DNA from: Campylobacter_A concisus_Y
GTDB lineage: Bacteria; Campylobacterota; Campylobacteria; Campylobacterales; Campylobacteraceae
DNA: 64,000 bases
Reading direction: 5' to 3'
NCBI RefSeq assembly: GCF_902460415.1
Contig: NZ_CABPTY010000002.1
Span: 603,366-667,365 of the forward strand
The notes below the pieces were generated by a model. It was not told the DNA's origin, made no database searches, and saw only the letters and a list, made by a program, of their open reading frames with translations. A program made the position numbers and the translations under genes. Shown piece after piece: positions 53,253 through 63,086 of this stretch. Position 1 is the first letter of the stretch. Every line of letters begins with the position of its first letter.

Positions 53253-53675
53253 TTATCTACCTAGCCTATAGTCTCTTCTAGCATCCTTATAACCACGTCT
53301 ATATCCACGCTCAAAACCATCATCATAGTCGTCATCGTTATAGTAGCCTCCGCGGTAACCACGCTGAAATCTATCATATCTTTCGTACTCATTTCGATAG
53401 TATGGGCGGTAGTTAGGCGGATATGGCGCATAGTTTGGATCAACAGGATAGTAGCCATTTGCACGGCAACTATCCTCGTCAAATTTTTCTATTCCGTTGC
53501 GAAATTTGTAGCTTTCTATTTTTTTGTCAAAGCTATCAATGCTTCTTATATCGCCATAAATTTTAGCCATTTCTCTTTGATTTATAAGACCACAAAGCCT
53601 AGCTTCAACTTTTTTTTCATAACTCATAGCAAATAAAAAAGTCAATGAACAAAATAAAATGGCTAAAAATTTCAT
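53253..53675 (-). CDS. Secreted Arg/Tyr-rich small protein
   Basis: The 140-residue protein has a signal peptide (about 1-17). A helical part with two cysteines (RLCGLINQRE, DSCRANGYY) follows. The low-complexity C-terminal half is rich in Tyr, Arg, Asp, Gly and Pro, for example PNYRPYYRNEYERYDR and GFERGYRRGYKDARRDYRL. The tail could bind polyanions or assemble on the surface. No family is recognised. It starts one base after the CsgG-like gene ends, so the two form a translationally close pair. Confidence 0.65.
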   Translation of the reverse strand: MKFLAILFCSLTFLFAMSYEKKVEARLCGLINQREMAKIYGDIRSIDSFDKKIESYKFRNGIEKFDEDSCRANGYYPVDPNYAPYPPNYRPYYRNEYERYDRFQRGYRGGYYNDDDYDDGFERGYRRGYKDARRDYRLGR

Positions 53676-53676
53676 G

Positions 53677-54465
53677 TTATTCTCCTACTTTTAGACTTCC
53701 GCCTTTGCCAAGACCACCTTTTACTGTTTGTGCTTTGTAGTCTTTTAGGGCAATAACTAATTGATTCATTGAATCAAGGAAAGCATTTACAAGTGTTTTT
53801 CCCTCAGGTGTTCTTGAATATACGCCAAGTCCCGCGCCAAGAGAAGCGCCAGCACCGCCGCCCATGCCAAAGAAGTCAGTGCTAGAAGCTGAGCCAATAG
53901 CTGCCGCTAATTGAACACCTGAACGATTTTCTATAAGAACCAATGTGGTTTGTGTCTCTTTTGTTGAAAAACCACCAGCTATAGCACCTGCTACACTACC
54001 AAAAAGTGCTTCAACAAGAGCACCTGCACCGCCCGTATCTTCGTTGCTAAAGAAAATTTCAGGGCGAATAGTATAATCAGCTGCTACCATTTTACCTTTA
54101 CCAAAGCCGGAACCACCACGTAGTTCGCCTGATCTATCAAGTGCACGCTCTTGCATCATATTATCCATCATAGCGCCACGTTCAACTATAACAAAACAAC
54201 CAGTTTGTTGCGCAAGAAGACGCAAAACCGGAATAGTTGATGTGAGCTTGTAGTTGTGTGTTAAATATGAATACCAATCAGAATTTTGGTCTTCATAAAA
54301 CGCAAGTGTTCCAAGAGTGCTACTACACTTTTCTATTTTTGTGTTAGCGTTTTTATTGTTGCTACCAGCAGCACTGCCAGTTACGCCATTGTTGTTGCCA
54401 GTTGCGCAACCGCTTAAAAGTAAAACTCCAAGACCTACGCTTAGTAAAGATGAACTTAACTTCAT
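53677..54465 (-). CDS. CsgG/HfaB-family outer-membrane lipoprotein
   Basis: The 262-residue protein has a lipoprotein signal ending in LLLSGC (Cys19). Landmarks of the CsgG family are LRLLAQQTGCFVIVERGAMM, MVAADYTIRPEIFFS, TTLVLIENRSGVQLAAAIGS and the end segment YSRTPEGKTLVNAFLDSMNQ. CsgG forms the outer-membrane secretion pore for curli. No csgA, csgB, csgE or csgF is visible. The downstream Arg/Tyr-rich protein may be the client. Confidence 0.78.
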   Translation of the reverse strand: MKLSSSLLSVGLGVLLLSGCATGNNNGVTGSAAGSNNKNANTKIEKCSSTLGTLAFYEDQNSDWYSYLTHNYKLTSTIPVLRLLAQQTGCFVIVERGAMMDNMMQERALDRSGELRGGSGFGKGKMVAADYTIRPEIFFSNEDTGGAGALVEALFGSVAGAIAGGFSTKETQTTLVLIENRSGVQLAAAIGSASSTDFFGMGGGAGASLGAGLGVYSRTPEGKTLVNAFLDSMNQLVIALKDYKAQTVKGGLGKGGSLKVGE

Positions 54466-54612
54466 TTTTATCCTTAATATTTAAGTTAGTCTTAGCATTA
54501 TATATAAGCAAATATTATAAAAATATTAATATAAAATTTATGTTTAATAACATAAATGCAAAATTATTTTTCACAAAAATTTAAGCAGCCAGCAAGATGC
54601 CAGCCACACGAG

Positions 54613-56424
54613 TTATTCGACAGTTACGCTTTTTGCAAGATTCCTTGGCATATCGACGTTGTTGCCAAGTCTAACAGAAATTTCAAGTGCAAGTAGCTGA
54701 AGTACAAGCATCATCTCAAAAAATTCGCTCATGTAGTGATCTTGAACACTTGTTTTTACGTAGTCATCGCTTAGCTCAAACTCAAGTGGGCTTATCGCTA
54801 GGATGTACGCATCTCTTGCAGCAAGCTCTTCGACGTTGCTCTTTGTCTTTTCATAAAGTAAATTCTGAGGCATCAAAGCTATCGTAAATAGCTTCTCATC
54901 TGCAAGTGCGATAGGGCCGTGTTTCATCTCACCTGATGGATAGCCCTCGGCGTGAAGATATGAAATTTCTTTAAGCTTTAACGCGCCTTCTAATGCTAGC
55001 GGATAGAAGATATCTCTACCGATAAAGAAGAAGCCATGACCGTGCAAATAATGCTTGCTTAGGCGGTGAAGCTTCTCTTGAAGAGAGTTATTGATATTTA
55101 AAATTTGTGGGATGTGAAGAAGCGTTTTGATCTCGTGATCAAGCTCTTTTTTACTGATAGACTCTTTTGCTGCTGTCATTTGAAGCACAAGCATCCAAAG
55201 CACGATGATCTGCGTTGCGAAAGCTTTTGTGCTTGCCACACCTTTTTCGATGCCAGCGCGAGTTAGAAGTGTATTATCAGCTAGTCTAACGATAGATGAG
55301 TTATCGACGTTGCAAATCGCAAGCGTTCTAAGCCCAGCTTCTTTAGCTATTCTAAGTGCCTCAAGAGTGTCGGCTGTCTCGCCACTTTGTGAGATGACGA
55401 TAAAGAGCGAGTTTTTGTTTAGATAAGGCTTTCTGTATCTAAATTCGCTTGCTACTTCGACCTTTGTTCTAACTTTAGCAAGTCTTTCAAAGAGATAGCT
55501 TGCAGTTAGCGCTGCATGGTAGCTCGTACCACACGCACAAAGCACAACATCATCGATACTTTTTAGATATTCATCGTCTAAATTTTCAAGGGTGACTTTG
55601 TGATTTTTGACTCTGCCCATGATGGTTTCAGATACGACCGCACCTTGCTCGTAAATTTCTTTCTCCATAAAAAATGTATAACCCTCTTTTTGGGCATAGC
55701 TCTTATCTTTTGGCAGTGCGTTAAAGGTTATGCTAGCTTTTTTGCCTTGTTTAAAAACAGCTATCTCGTCTAAGCTCACATAGCCGTAGTTATTGTCATC
55801 AAGATATGCCACTTCGGTTGCGTTGCCAATAAGCGGCGCATCTGATGAGGCAAAATATACCTCTTTTTTGTCACTTTTGCCTATCGCCATAGGAGCGGCA
55901 TCTTTTGCAAAAAATATCTTATCAGGTGCAGTTTTGGTGATAAGTAGCGTCGCGTATGCACCTCTTAGCTTTGCGATAGTCGCCTCATAAGCCTTAAATG
56001 GGTCTTTTTTCTCTTTTAAAATTTCTTCAAAAAGATGCACGATCACTTCGGTGTCGGTTTGGCTCATAAATTTCACGCCCTTTGCCTCAAGCTCATCTTT
56101 AAGCTCTTTGTAGTTTTCGATGATGCCGTTATGAACGACAAATGAGTGCTCGCCAAGGTGTGGGTGAGCGTTTATCTCGGTTGGTTTACCGTGCGTAGCC
56201 CAGCGTGTGTGGCCTATCGCCACGCCAAAGCCTTCAGACGTGAAGTCCTGCGTTTTTAGGGCCAAATTTTCAAGCTTGCCAACGGCTTTAAAAAAGTCGA
56301 TCTTGCCATCACTCATCACAGCCATGCCAGCGCTGTCGTATCCGCGATACTCAAGCTCTTTTAGCCCGCTTAAAATGACCTCTTTTTTCTCTTTATCTCC
56401 GATGTATCCTACGATTCCACACAT
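54613..56424 (-). CDS. glmS: Glutamine-fructose-6-phosphate aminotransferase
   Basis: The 603-residue enzyme makes glucosamine 6-phosphate for peptidoglycan and lipopolysaccharide. The N-terminal nucleophile is Cys2 in MCGIVGYIGD, with GHTRWATHGKP and VHNGIIENYKEL in the glutaminase half. The isomerase half has two SIS domains (VVLCACGTSYHAALTASYLF, ISQSGETADTLEAL) and ends NVDMPRNLAKSVTVE. It lies four bases after glnD on the same strand. No glmS ribozyme is expected or seen. Confidence 0.97.
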   Translation of the reverse strand: MCGIVGYIGDKEKKEVILSGLKELEYRGYDSAGMAVMSDGKIDFFKAVGKLENLALKTQDFTSEGFGVAIGHTRWATHGKPTEINAHPHLGEHSFVVHNGIIENYKELKDELEAKGVKFMSQTDTEVIVHLFEEILKEKKDPFKAYEATIAKLRGAYATLLITKTAPDKIFFAKDAAPMAIGKSDKKEVYFASSDAPLIGNATEVAYLDDNNYGYVSLDEIAVFKQGKKASITFNALPKDKSYAQKEGYTFFMEKEIYEQGAVVSETIMGRVKNHKVTLENLDDEYLKSIDDVVLCACGTSYHAALTASYLFERLAKVRTKVEVASEFRYRKPYLNKNSLFIVISQSGETADTLEALRIAKEAGLRTLAICNVDNSSIVRLADNTLLTRAGIEKGVASTKAFATQIIVLWMLVLQMTAAKESISKKELDHEIKTLLHIPQILNINNSLQEKLHRLSKHYLHGHGFFFIGRDIFYPLALEGALKLKEISYLHAEGYPSGEMKHGPIALADEKLFTIALMPQNLLYEKTKSNVEELAARDAYILAISPLEFELSDDYVKTSVQDHYMSEFFEMMLVLQLLALEISVRLGNNVDMPRNLAKSVTVE

Positions 56425-56427
56425 GTT

Positions 56428-58926
56428 TTACTCGCTTATTAATAAATTTAATATCTCATCGCCTTTACTCTCAAGCCGCTCGTTTTTCTCGATCAAAAAG
56501 AGATTTCTCGTTCTATTTTTAACCGTCTGAATTCTCGCACTCGTGACTTGAAAATGAAGTCTGTCAAAAACACTCATCACATAAGCCATTAGCCCGCGCT
56601 GATCTTTTGCGTTGATGCTAAGTTTGGCGTAATCTTTTGAGTGATTTAGCTCGAAGTATATCTCATCTTTGTTAATATTTGGTTTCAAAGGCTCTCTTAA
56701 AACTTCGCTATTTAGGGATTTTAGGGCTAAAATTTTAGTGTTTTCAAGCTCGTGATTTTTTACATTTTGGTTAAAGTCAAGCCTGATATAAAATTTCTTC
56801 TCAAATAGCTCAAATATCTCCATATACGCAAGGTCAAATTTGGCAAATTCATAGAGCAGGGCGCTTAAATTTAGGCTCTTGTTTGTATAAATTTGAATGC
56901 TTAAATTTTTACTATTGTTTATGAAAATTTCTGTTTCGTTTAAGCTATCAGTCACTTTGCTTAAATTTATGATCTCACTCGCGCTATATTTTGTAAAGAC
57001 CAAATTTGATGTGATCTTAAAAATTTTCTCTTGCAGCTTTGGCTCAAGCGCCAAAAACTCGCTATTTCGTTTTATAGACTGCTCTTTTTTTACTCGCCTT
57101 GTCGCTTCATCAAGTAAATTTTCATCGCTAAATGCGCTAAGAGAAATTTCATAAAGCTCCCTTAAAAGCTTTGCTGTGTAGGCGTTGTAAAGCCTTTCAT
57201 TTGTGGCGTTTATCACGCAGTAGCTAAGGATGTAAAGTAGCTTTAAAACCTGCTTGTCGCCTAGCTTTGAGATAAAGGCAAAGATGACGCGCTGCGAGTA
57301 GATGTCCTCTCTGTTTGAGACGTTGCTCATTAGGGTATGGTATTTTATCAAGATGACGCCGACGTTGATAGCTTTTTGACTTAAATTTAGCTTGTTCGCG
57401 TAGGCTCTAAAGATGTTTGCACCGATATTTGCGTGATCTTTGCCGCCAAGTCCTTTGCCAACGTCATGCATAAGCGTCACGATCTTTAGCATCGTTTTGC
57501 CCTCCAAGCAAAGCTCAGCGTAGAGATTTTTTATAAATTTATCTTTTATATTTTCAAGAAATTTGACGCTTAAAACGCTATGCTCATCAACCGTAAATTC
57601 GTGATAGCCGTCATATTCTGCTAGCTGGGAGATATGCTCCATCGGTTTTATCAAAATTTGTATCATCTGTGCATCGAGCAAGGATTTTAAGATAGCGTAG
57701 GAATTTTCTCTTAAAAATATCTTCTTAAACTCGCTGATAGCGCGCTCTAAGCCATCTTTTGTGATGATGGCTCGCTTGATATAAAAGATCGCGCTTATAT
57801 CAAATTTATAATCCACATCTTTTAGCTCCAAAAGCTCATTTATGAGATCCTCGATAAGGGCTGGCTTTTTGTGAAGTGGCACGTAGATGACGCCATTTAT
57901 CTCGTAAAAGCCATTTTTTAGCCTAGCAAATTTTCTCTGCTCGAAGCTTAGCTCGCTTTTGAAAAATGGCCTACAAAGCGAAGCTGCGATAAATCTTGAA
58001 TAAATGGCTACGTTATTCATCGAGCTTAGCATCTTTTGGCTAATGACGCTCTCGTTGTCTTGCAGCTTTTTGGACTTTGTCTGCATGAAATTTGTCGTGA
58101 TCTCAACACTTGAAGCGCTGAAAGTGTCGGTGTTTTGAGTTAAATTTAAAGCACTTAGCAAGCTTAGTAAAAAATCCACATTTAGATTAAAACTTGCGAT
58201 CTCTTTTTCATTCATCACTTTAAGGGCTTGCGATCTAACCGAAACATCGCTATCTAGGCAGTTTAGTATGCAGTTTAGGTGGTAAATTTCATCTATCCCG
58301 CCAAAGCCACTTTTTAAATTTGGCTCTTGCGCCAAGTAGCTTATGCTAGAAAATGGCAAAAATGCCTTTAAATGGTAGTTTAAAAAGGCTTTTTTATCAA
58401 ATTCTTTTATCTTTATGATCTCGCTTTTTACTAAGCGGTAGAGGCTTTTTGAGCCGCAGATATAGCGAAGTTGCGAGGTTTCACTTTTAAATTTAAGGTC
58501 ATCTTTGAAATTTATAAAAATTTCATCCACTTCGGCGCTTTTTATCACAAATTTTATGCCAGAGCTATCTAAAATTTCAGAAAATTCTTTTAAGAAATTT
58601 TTTATATTGTAGCCCTTTAAATTTTTATAAACTAGCAAAATTTCAAGCTCGCTATTTGCGCTAAGTAGCGTTTGGGCGTATTTGCCAGTGGCTAGAACAC
58701 TAAAGGCAAAGCTGTCGTTTTGTGGCACAAACTCATCAAAAAATTCTCGCATAGTTTCATTTAAATAAGATTTTATAAAATCATCATACTCTTTGGCTAA
58801 GAAATTTGTGAAATTTCTGCCTTGATTTTTTTGAAAATGTTTTGGCAAATTTGCCTTAAAATCAAGAAATTTCTCTTTGATCTTTGAATAATTATCACTA
58901 TTTTTGGCACTTTTATCAGCTAGCAT
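56428..58926 (-). CDS. glnD: GlnD-like protein with degenerate nucleotidyltransferase motif
   Basis: The 832-residue protein follows the GlnD layout: nucleotidyltransferase domain (about 60-330), an HD domain with LMHDVGKGLGGKDHANIGAN (about 495-515), and C-terminal ACT repeats. In the first domain the catalytic G-S/D-x-D pattern reads GKYAQTLLSANSELEILLV, so the metal-binding D-x-D is Glu93-x-Glu95. Uridylyl transfer may be weak or lost, while the HD site is intact. The neighbourhood with glmS and mqnE matches C. jejuni as I recall it. Confidence 0.8.
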   Translation of the reverse strand: MLADKSAKNSDNYSKIKEKFLDFKANLPKHFQKNQGRNFTNFLAKEYDDFIKSYLNETMREFFDEFVPQNDSFAFSVLATGKYAQTLLSANSELEILLVYKNLKGYNIKNFLKEFSEILDSSGIKFVIKSAEVDEIFINFKDDLKFKSETSQLRYICGSKSLYRLVKSEIIKIKEFDKKAFLNYHLKAFLPFSSISYLAQEPNLKSGFGGIDEIYHLNCILNCLDSDVSVRSQALKVMNEKEIASFNLNVDFLLSLLSALNLTQNTDTFSASSVEITTNFMQTKSKKLQDNESVISQKMLSSMNNVAIYSRFIAASLCRPFFKSELSFEQRKFARLKNGFYEINGVIYVPLHKKPALIEDLINELLELKDVDYKFDISAIFYIKRAIITKDGLERAISEFKKIFLRENSYAILKSLLDAQMIQILIKPMEHISQLAEYDGYHEFTVDEHSVLSVKFLENIKDKFIKNLYAELCLEGKTMLKIVTLMHDVGKGLGGKDHANIGANIFRAYANKLNLSQKAINVGVILIKYHTLMSNVSNREDIYSQRVIFAFISKLGDKQVLKLLYILSYCVINATNERLYNAYTAKLLRELYEISLSAFSDENLLDEATRRVKKEQSIKRNSEFLALEPKLQEKIFKITSNLVFTKYSASEIINLSKVTDSLNETEIFINNSKNLSIQIYTNKSLNLSALLYEFAKFDLAYMEIFELFEKKFYIRLDFNQNVKNHELENTKILALKSLNSEVLREPLKPNINKDEIYFELNHSKDYAKLSINAKDQRGLMAYVMSVFDRLHFQVTSARIQTVKNRTRNLFLIEKNERLESKGDEILNLLISE

Positions 58927-58998
58927 TTAGTGTTTCCATTGTTAAAAATATCTTGGCAAATGTTACATAATTTTTGCAAAAACAAAGCTTTATTTGCT

Positions 58999-59004
58999 TA
59001 TAAT
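58999..59004 (+). promoter_or_regulatory. Sigma-70 -10 box for mqnE
   Basis: TATAAT lies 36 bases before the mqnE ATG in the gap divergent from glnD. A TTTGC stretch lies directly upstream. Confidence 0.65.
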
Positions 59005-59039
59005 GAAGCCTTAAGTTCAGCTTTAGGACGATATAAATA

Positions 59040-60101
59040 ATGAATCTATTACAAAAACTAGAAAGTGGCGAGAGATTAAGCAAGCAAGAGGCTTTTTCGC
59101 TTTATGAGCTTGATCTTTTTACCTTGGCTAAATTTGCCGATAAAAAGCGTAGAAAACTGCACGGCAACAAGGTCTTTTTTAATGTAAATCGTCATATCAA
59201 TCCAACAAATATCTGTGCTGATATCTGTAAATTTTGTGCATTTTCAGCCCACAGAAAAAATCCAAATCCATACTTAATGAGCCACGAAGAAATTTTAAAG
59301 ATCGTTGATGAGAGTGTGAGCCACGGCGCAAAAGAGATACACATCGTCTCCGCCCACAACGCAACTAGCGGCTGGCAGTGGTACTTAGAAATTTTTAAAA
59401 AGATAAAGGCAGCTCATCCAGAGCTTCATGTAAAGGCGATGACGGCGGCTGAGATTGATTTTTTGTCAAGGCATTACGGCTTAAGCTACTATGAGGTGAT
59501 AGAAAAGATGCTCGAATATGGCGTCGATAGCATGCCAGGCGGCGGGGCTGAAATTTTTGATGAAGAGATCAGGGCTAAAATTTGCAAAGGCAAAGTAAGT
59601 AGCGAGAATTGGCTAAAGATCCATAAAATGTGGCATGATCACGGCAAACAAAGCAACGCAACAATGCTTTTTGGTCACATAGAAAGCCGCGATAACAGGA
59701 TCGATCACATGTTAAGAATTAGGGACTTGCAAGATGAAACTGGCGGATTTAACGCGTTTATCCCACTAGTTTATCAAAGAGAAAATAACTACTTAAAAGA
59801 TGTGAAATTTCTAGGATCAGCTGAAATTTTAAAGACTCTGGCGATCTCACGTCTTGTGCTTGATAATGTCCCACATATCAAAGCTTACTGGGCTACTTCG
59901 ACGCTAAATTTAGCGATGATAGCTCAGGAATTTGGCGCTGATGATCTTGATGGCACGATAGAAAAAGAGAGCATCCAAAGTGCAGCTGGCGCAAATAGCG
60001 CAAATGGCGTTACACTAAAGACATTTTGCGATCTCATAAAGACATCTGGTTTTACGCCGGTTGAGCGTGATAGCTTATATAACGAACTTAAAATTTACTA
60101 A
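59040..60101 (+). CDS. mqnE: Aminofutalosine synthase MqnE
   Basis: The 353-residue radical-SAM enzyme has the cluster motif NICADICKFCAFSA (Cys59, 63, 66; C-x3-C-x2-C). SMPGGGAEIFDEEIRAKICK and ATMLFGHIESRDNRIDHM are typical of the MqnE/MqnC/CofH group. It condenses an aromatic enolpyruvyl precursor with SAM in the futalosine menaquinone pathway that Campylobacter uses. The N-terminal form and neighbourhood point to MqnE rather than MqnC. It has its own promoter. Confidence 0.9.
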   Translation: MNLLQKLESGERLSKQEAFSLYELDLFTLAKFADKKRRKLHGNKVFFNVNRHINPTNICADICKFCAFSAHRKNPNPYLMSHEEILKIVDESVSHGAKEIHIVSAHNATSGWQWYLEIFKKIKAAHPELHVKAMTAAEIDFLSRHYGLSYYEVIEKMLEYGVDSMPGGGAEIFDEEIRAKICKGKVSSENWLKIHKMWHDHGKQSNATMLFGHIESRDNRIDHMLRIRDLQDETGGFNAFIPLVYQRENNYLKDVKFLGSAEILKTLAISRLVLDNVPHIKAYWATSTLNLAMIAQEFGADDLDGTIEKESIQSAAGANSANGVTLKTFCDLIKTSGFTPVERDSLYNELKIY

Positions 60102-60113
60102 AAGGAGCTTGGG

Positions 60114-61406
60114 GTGAAATTTTTTGACTTAGCACAAAACAAAACGAGTGTGAAGCAGGAATTTGGAGCGGGACTTACGACATTTTTGGCAATGATGTAT
60201 ATCGTGCCGGTAAATGCGATCATTATGAGCAAAACTGGTATGCCTTATGAGGCACTAATCACTGCAACTGCGCTAATTACCATATTTTCTACTATATTAA
60301 ATGGTCTTTGGGCGAACACGCCAGTTGCGATGAGCGTTGGTATGGGACTTAATGCTTATTTTACATTTGGTCTTTGCATCGGCATGAAAGTGCCTTGGCA
60401 AACGGCTCTTGGCGTTGTTTTTCTAAGCGGCGTGATATTTGTCGTCTTGTCTTTTACAAATTTTAGGATGTGGATAATAAGATCTATCCCGCTTGATCTA
60501 AGAAGGGCGATAAGCGCTGGCATAGGCACATTTATTAGCTTTGTGGCATTTCAGCAAATGGGCTTTATCGTAAATAGCGACGCAGTTTTGGTTGGCATAG
60601 GAAATTTCAAAGATCCGAACGTACTTCTTGGTGTTTTGGGACTATTTTTAGTTATTTGCTTTTGGGCGTGGAATATAAAGGGCGCGTTTATCCTAGCTGT
60701 GCTTGCTACTTCAGTGATAGCTTGGGTGCTTGGTATCGCTCCTCATCCAACAGAAATTTTCTCAACTCCAGCCTCTATCTCTCCGATATTTTTAGAGCTT
60801 GATATAAAAGGTGCGCTTAGCCTAGCCTTGCTGCCAGTTGTTATCACATTTTTTGTGACCGATCTTTTTGACTCGATAGGCACACTAGCTGGTGTAGGAA
60901 CGAGGGCTGGAATTTTTGATGAAAACAAAAAAGATGGCGTCGTAAAACTTGAAAAAACTCTTGAAGCTGACGCTATTGCTACGGCAGCCGGCTCACTTGT
61001 AGGCGTAAGTACGACCACATCGTTTGTAGAGAGTGCTAGCGGTGTAGAAGAGGGCGGTAGAACTGGTCTAACGGCTGTATTTTGCGGACTTTTATTTATA
61101 CTTACACTATTTATGTTGCCACTTTTTAAAGCGATCCCTGGCAATGCCATCTATCCGATCCTTGTAATGGTTGGCGTGCTTATGTTTGCCGAGCTTGCTA
61201 GCATAAATTTCAAAGATCCAGCCATTGCAGTTGCGACATTTTTCATAGTTGTACTCATCCCGCTTACTTACTCGATCACAAACGGTCTTGCATTTGGCTT
61301 TATGTCATACGTCATAGTTAAGCTCATAAAGAGAGAATTTAGCGATATAAATTTAGGTGTAGTCGTGCTAGCGCTCATTAGTTTTATAGTATTTTTAGTG
61401 CATTGA
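60114..61406 (+). CDS. NCS2/AzgA-type purine permease
   Basis: The 430-residue permease has about twelve membrane helices. Landmarks are KQEFGAGLTTFLAMMYIVPV, the conserved VAMSVGMGLNAYFTFGL, DLFDSIGTLAGVG and TSFVESASGVEEGGRTGLTA. The family imports adenine, guanine or hypoxanthine. The next gene is a phosphoribosyltransferase that would trap the imported base. The start is probably GTG at 60114, after GGAG. Confidence 0.92.
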   Translation: MKFFDLAQNKTSVKQEFGAGLTTFLAMMYIVPVNAIIMSKTGMPYEALITATALITIFSTILNGLWANTPVAMSVGMGLNAYFTFGLCIGMKVPWQTALGVVFLSGVIFVVLSFTNFRMWIIRSIPLDLRRAISAGIGTFISFVAFQQMGFIVNSDAVLVGIGNFKDPNVLLGVLGLFLVICFWAWNIKGAFILAVLATSVIAWVLGIAPHPTEIFSTPASISPIFLELDIKGALSLALLPVVITFFVTDLFDSIGTLAGVGTRAGIFDENKKDGVVKLEKTLEADAIATAAGSLVGVSTTTSFVESASGVEEGGRTGLTAVFCGLLFILTLFMLPLFKAIPGNAIYPILVMVGVLMFAELASINFKDPAIAVATFFIVVLIPLTYSITNGLAFGFMSYVIVKLIKREFSDINLGVVVLALISFIVFLVH

Positions 61407-61418
61407 TAAGGAATAAAA

Positions 61419-61859
61419 ATGATATTTTATAGCTACGATGAATTTGCCGTTGATGCCAAAAAGATGGCAAAACAGATAAAAGATGAATTTGATCCAGAGG
61501 TGATACTAGCTGTGGCAAGAGGCGGTCTAACGCTTGGCCATTCGCTAGCTGTTGCGCTTAATAATAGAAATTTATTTACCCTAAATTCTATCCACTATGA
61601 AGATACAAATAAACTTGATACGATTAATATCTTTAACGTGCCAGATCTTAGCAAATACACTAAAATTTTGCTCGTCGATGACATCATCGATAGTGGAGAG
61701 AGCATGGTCGAGATAAAAAGAGAGCTGCTTAAGCGTTATCCAAATTTAGATATAAAAATAGCGACCGTCTTTTATAAAGAGAAAGCTCTGCTTTTGCCAG
61801 AATTTAAGGTAAAAGAGGCTCACGATTGGATCGAGTTTTTTTGGGATATACATATTTAA
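61419..61859 (+). CDS. Purine-type phosphoribosyltransferase
   Basis: The 146-residue type I phosphoribosyltransferase has VILAVARGGLTLGHSLAVAL and the PRPP-binding loop ILLVDDIIDSGESMVEI. Length and the ending DWIEFFWD resemble xanthine/guanine phosphoribosyltransferases. It lies 12 bases after the purine permease, which supports purine base salvage. Confidence 0.85.
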   Translation: MIFYSYDEFAVDAKKMAKQIKDEFDPEVILAVARGGLTLGHSLAVALNNRNLFTLNSIHYEDTNKLDTINIFNVPDLSKYTKILLVDDIIDSGESMVEIKRELLKRYPNLDIKIATVFYKEKALLLPEFKVKEAHDWIEFFWDIHI

Positions 61860-61868
61860 GGAAAATTT

Positions 61869-63086
61869 TTGCTAGATAAATTTAGAGAATTTGTTGGACA
61901 TCATGTCGCTTTTAGCGTATTTTTGATATGTTTGATTGATTGTATATTTTTGCTTTATACGGCAAATTCTCTTAGCATAAGTTACAGTGAAGCTGAAATT
62001 TTTTTTAACAAACAAAATTTTCTTAGCCATGTTTTAAAATTAAGCGTTCAAATTTTTGGTCAAACAGATATTGCTCTAAGATCTGTGATGATCGCGTTTC
62101 ATGTCATAAGCGTCGTTTTAATGTATAAGGTAAGCAAATTTTACATTAAATTAGAGTTTGACAGACTTATTGCGGTATTGCTTTTTATCTTACTTCCTAG
62201 TACGCTAGCTTCAGCCCTTATCGTCAATAATGCTGGGCTTTGCGTTATGCTGGCGCTCCTATGTATATACTTTTTTCATGTTAAAAATAAAATTTTATTT
62301 GTAACATTTTTTTGTCTTTCTTTTTTTATAGATGGAGATTTTTTGATATTTTACGCAGGATTTTTTATATTTTCACTTTATAAAAGAAGGCCTCCGCTTG
62401 CTTGGCTAAGTGCTATTTTATTTTTGCTTACGCTTTACTTTTTTGGTTTTGATACAAATGGTAGGCCAAGTGGGCACTTTATCGATACTTTTGGTATCTT
62501 TGCCGCTGTTTTCTCACCATTTATTTTCATCTTTTTTGTCTATACGATTTATAGAATTTGGGTTAAGGAAAAGAAGGATCTTTTGTGGTTTATCGCCATT
62601 TGCTCATTTTGCTTTTGTATGATAGCCTCAGTGCGCCAAAGGCTAGAGCTTGAGCAGTTTTTACCATTTTGCGTGATCGCAACGCCACTTATGGTAAGAG
62701 TTTTTTTTAATTCGTATCGCGTAAGATTGCCAAAATTTAGAAAAGGCTATAAAATTTGCACGACCTTAGTGATGCTTTTTTTAGCCTTAAACTGGTCGAT
62801 GATCGTATTTAATCAAATTTTTTACCTATTTTTAGATAACCCAACAAAGCATTTTGTCTATAAATTTGATATTGTAAAAGAGCTTGCTACTAAATTAAAA
62901 GAAGCGGAAATTAAGGATTTATATACTGATAATAAAAAGCTTGCATTAAGACTTAAATTTTATGGTATAGACGTAAGAGATGAGTCTAAAAATTTATTAG
63001 TAAACGCCGATCTAGATGGAAAATCAAAATTTTGCATAGAAAAAATGGGAAAAGTAATCGCAAATTTTGATGTAAGAGGCAGGTAG
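61869..63086 (+). CDS. GT39-like integral membrane glycosyltransferase-family protein
   Basis: The 405-residue protein has about nine or ten membrane helices and a soluble C-terminal domain (about 330-405). SYSEAEIFFNKQ shows the acidic first-loop Glu expected for GT-C transferases. FGQTDIALRSVMIAFHVISV matches the ArnT/GT39 second helix. Such enzymes use polyprenyl-linked sugars. The start is TTG after AAGGA. It abuts the prepilin-like gene without a gap, suggesting a surface glycan or pilin context, not proven. Confidence 0.65.
   Translation: MLDKFREFVGHHVAFSVFLICLIDCIFLLYTANSLSISYSEAEIFFNKQNFLSHVLKLSVQIFGQTDIALRSVMIAFHVISVVLMYKVSKFYIKLEFDRLIAVLLFILLPSTLASALIVNNAGLCVMLALLCIYFFHVKNKILFVTFFCLSFFIDGDFLIFYAGFFIFSLYKRRPPLAWLSAILFLLTLYFFGFDTNGRPSGHFIDTFGIFAAVFSPFIFIFFVYTIYRIWVKEKKDLLWFIAICSFCFCMIASVRQRLELEQFLPFCVIATPLMVRVFFNSYRVRLPKFRKGYKICTTLVMLFLALNWSMIVFNQIFYLFLDNPTKHFVYKFDIVKELATKLKEAEIKDLYTDNKKLALRLKFYGIDVRDESKNLLVNADLDGKSKFCIEKMGKVIANFDVRGR

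Noticed and set aside
54585..54612. Hairpin terminator after glmS
   Set aside because: The GCCAGC copies are direct, not inverted, repeats, so no stable stem forms.
60743..61150. 135-codon minus-strand frame inside the purine permease gene
   Set aside because: It is a shadow of a well-supported permease frame, with serine/valine-rich translation and no ribosome site.
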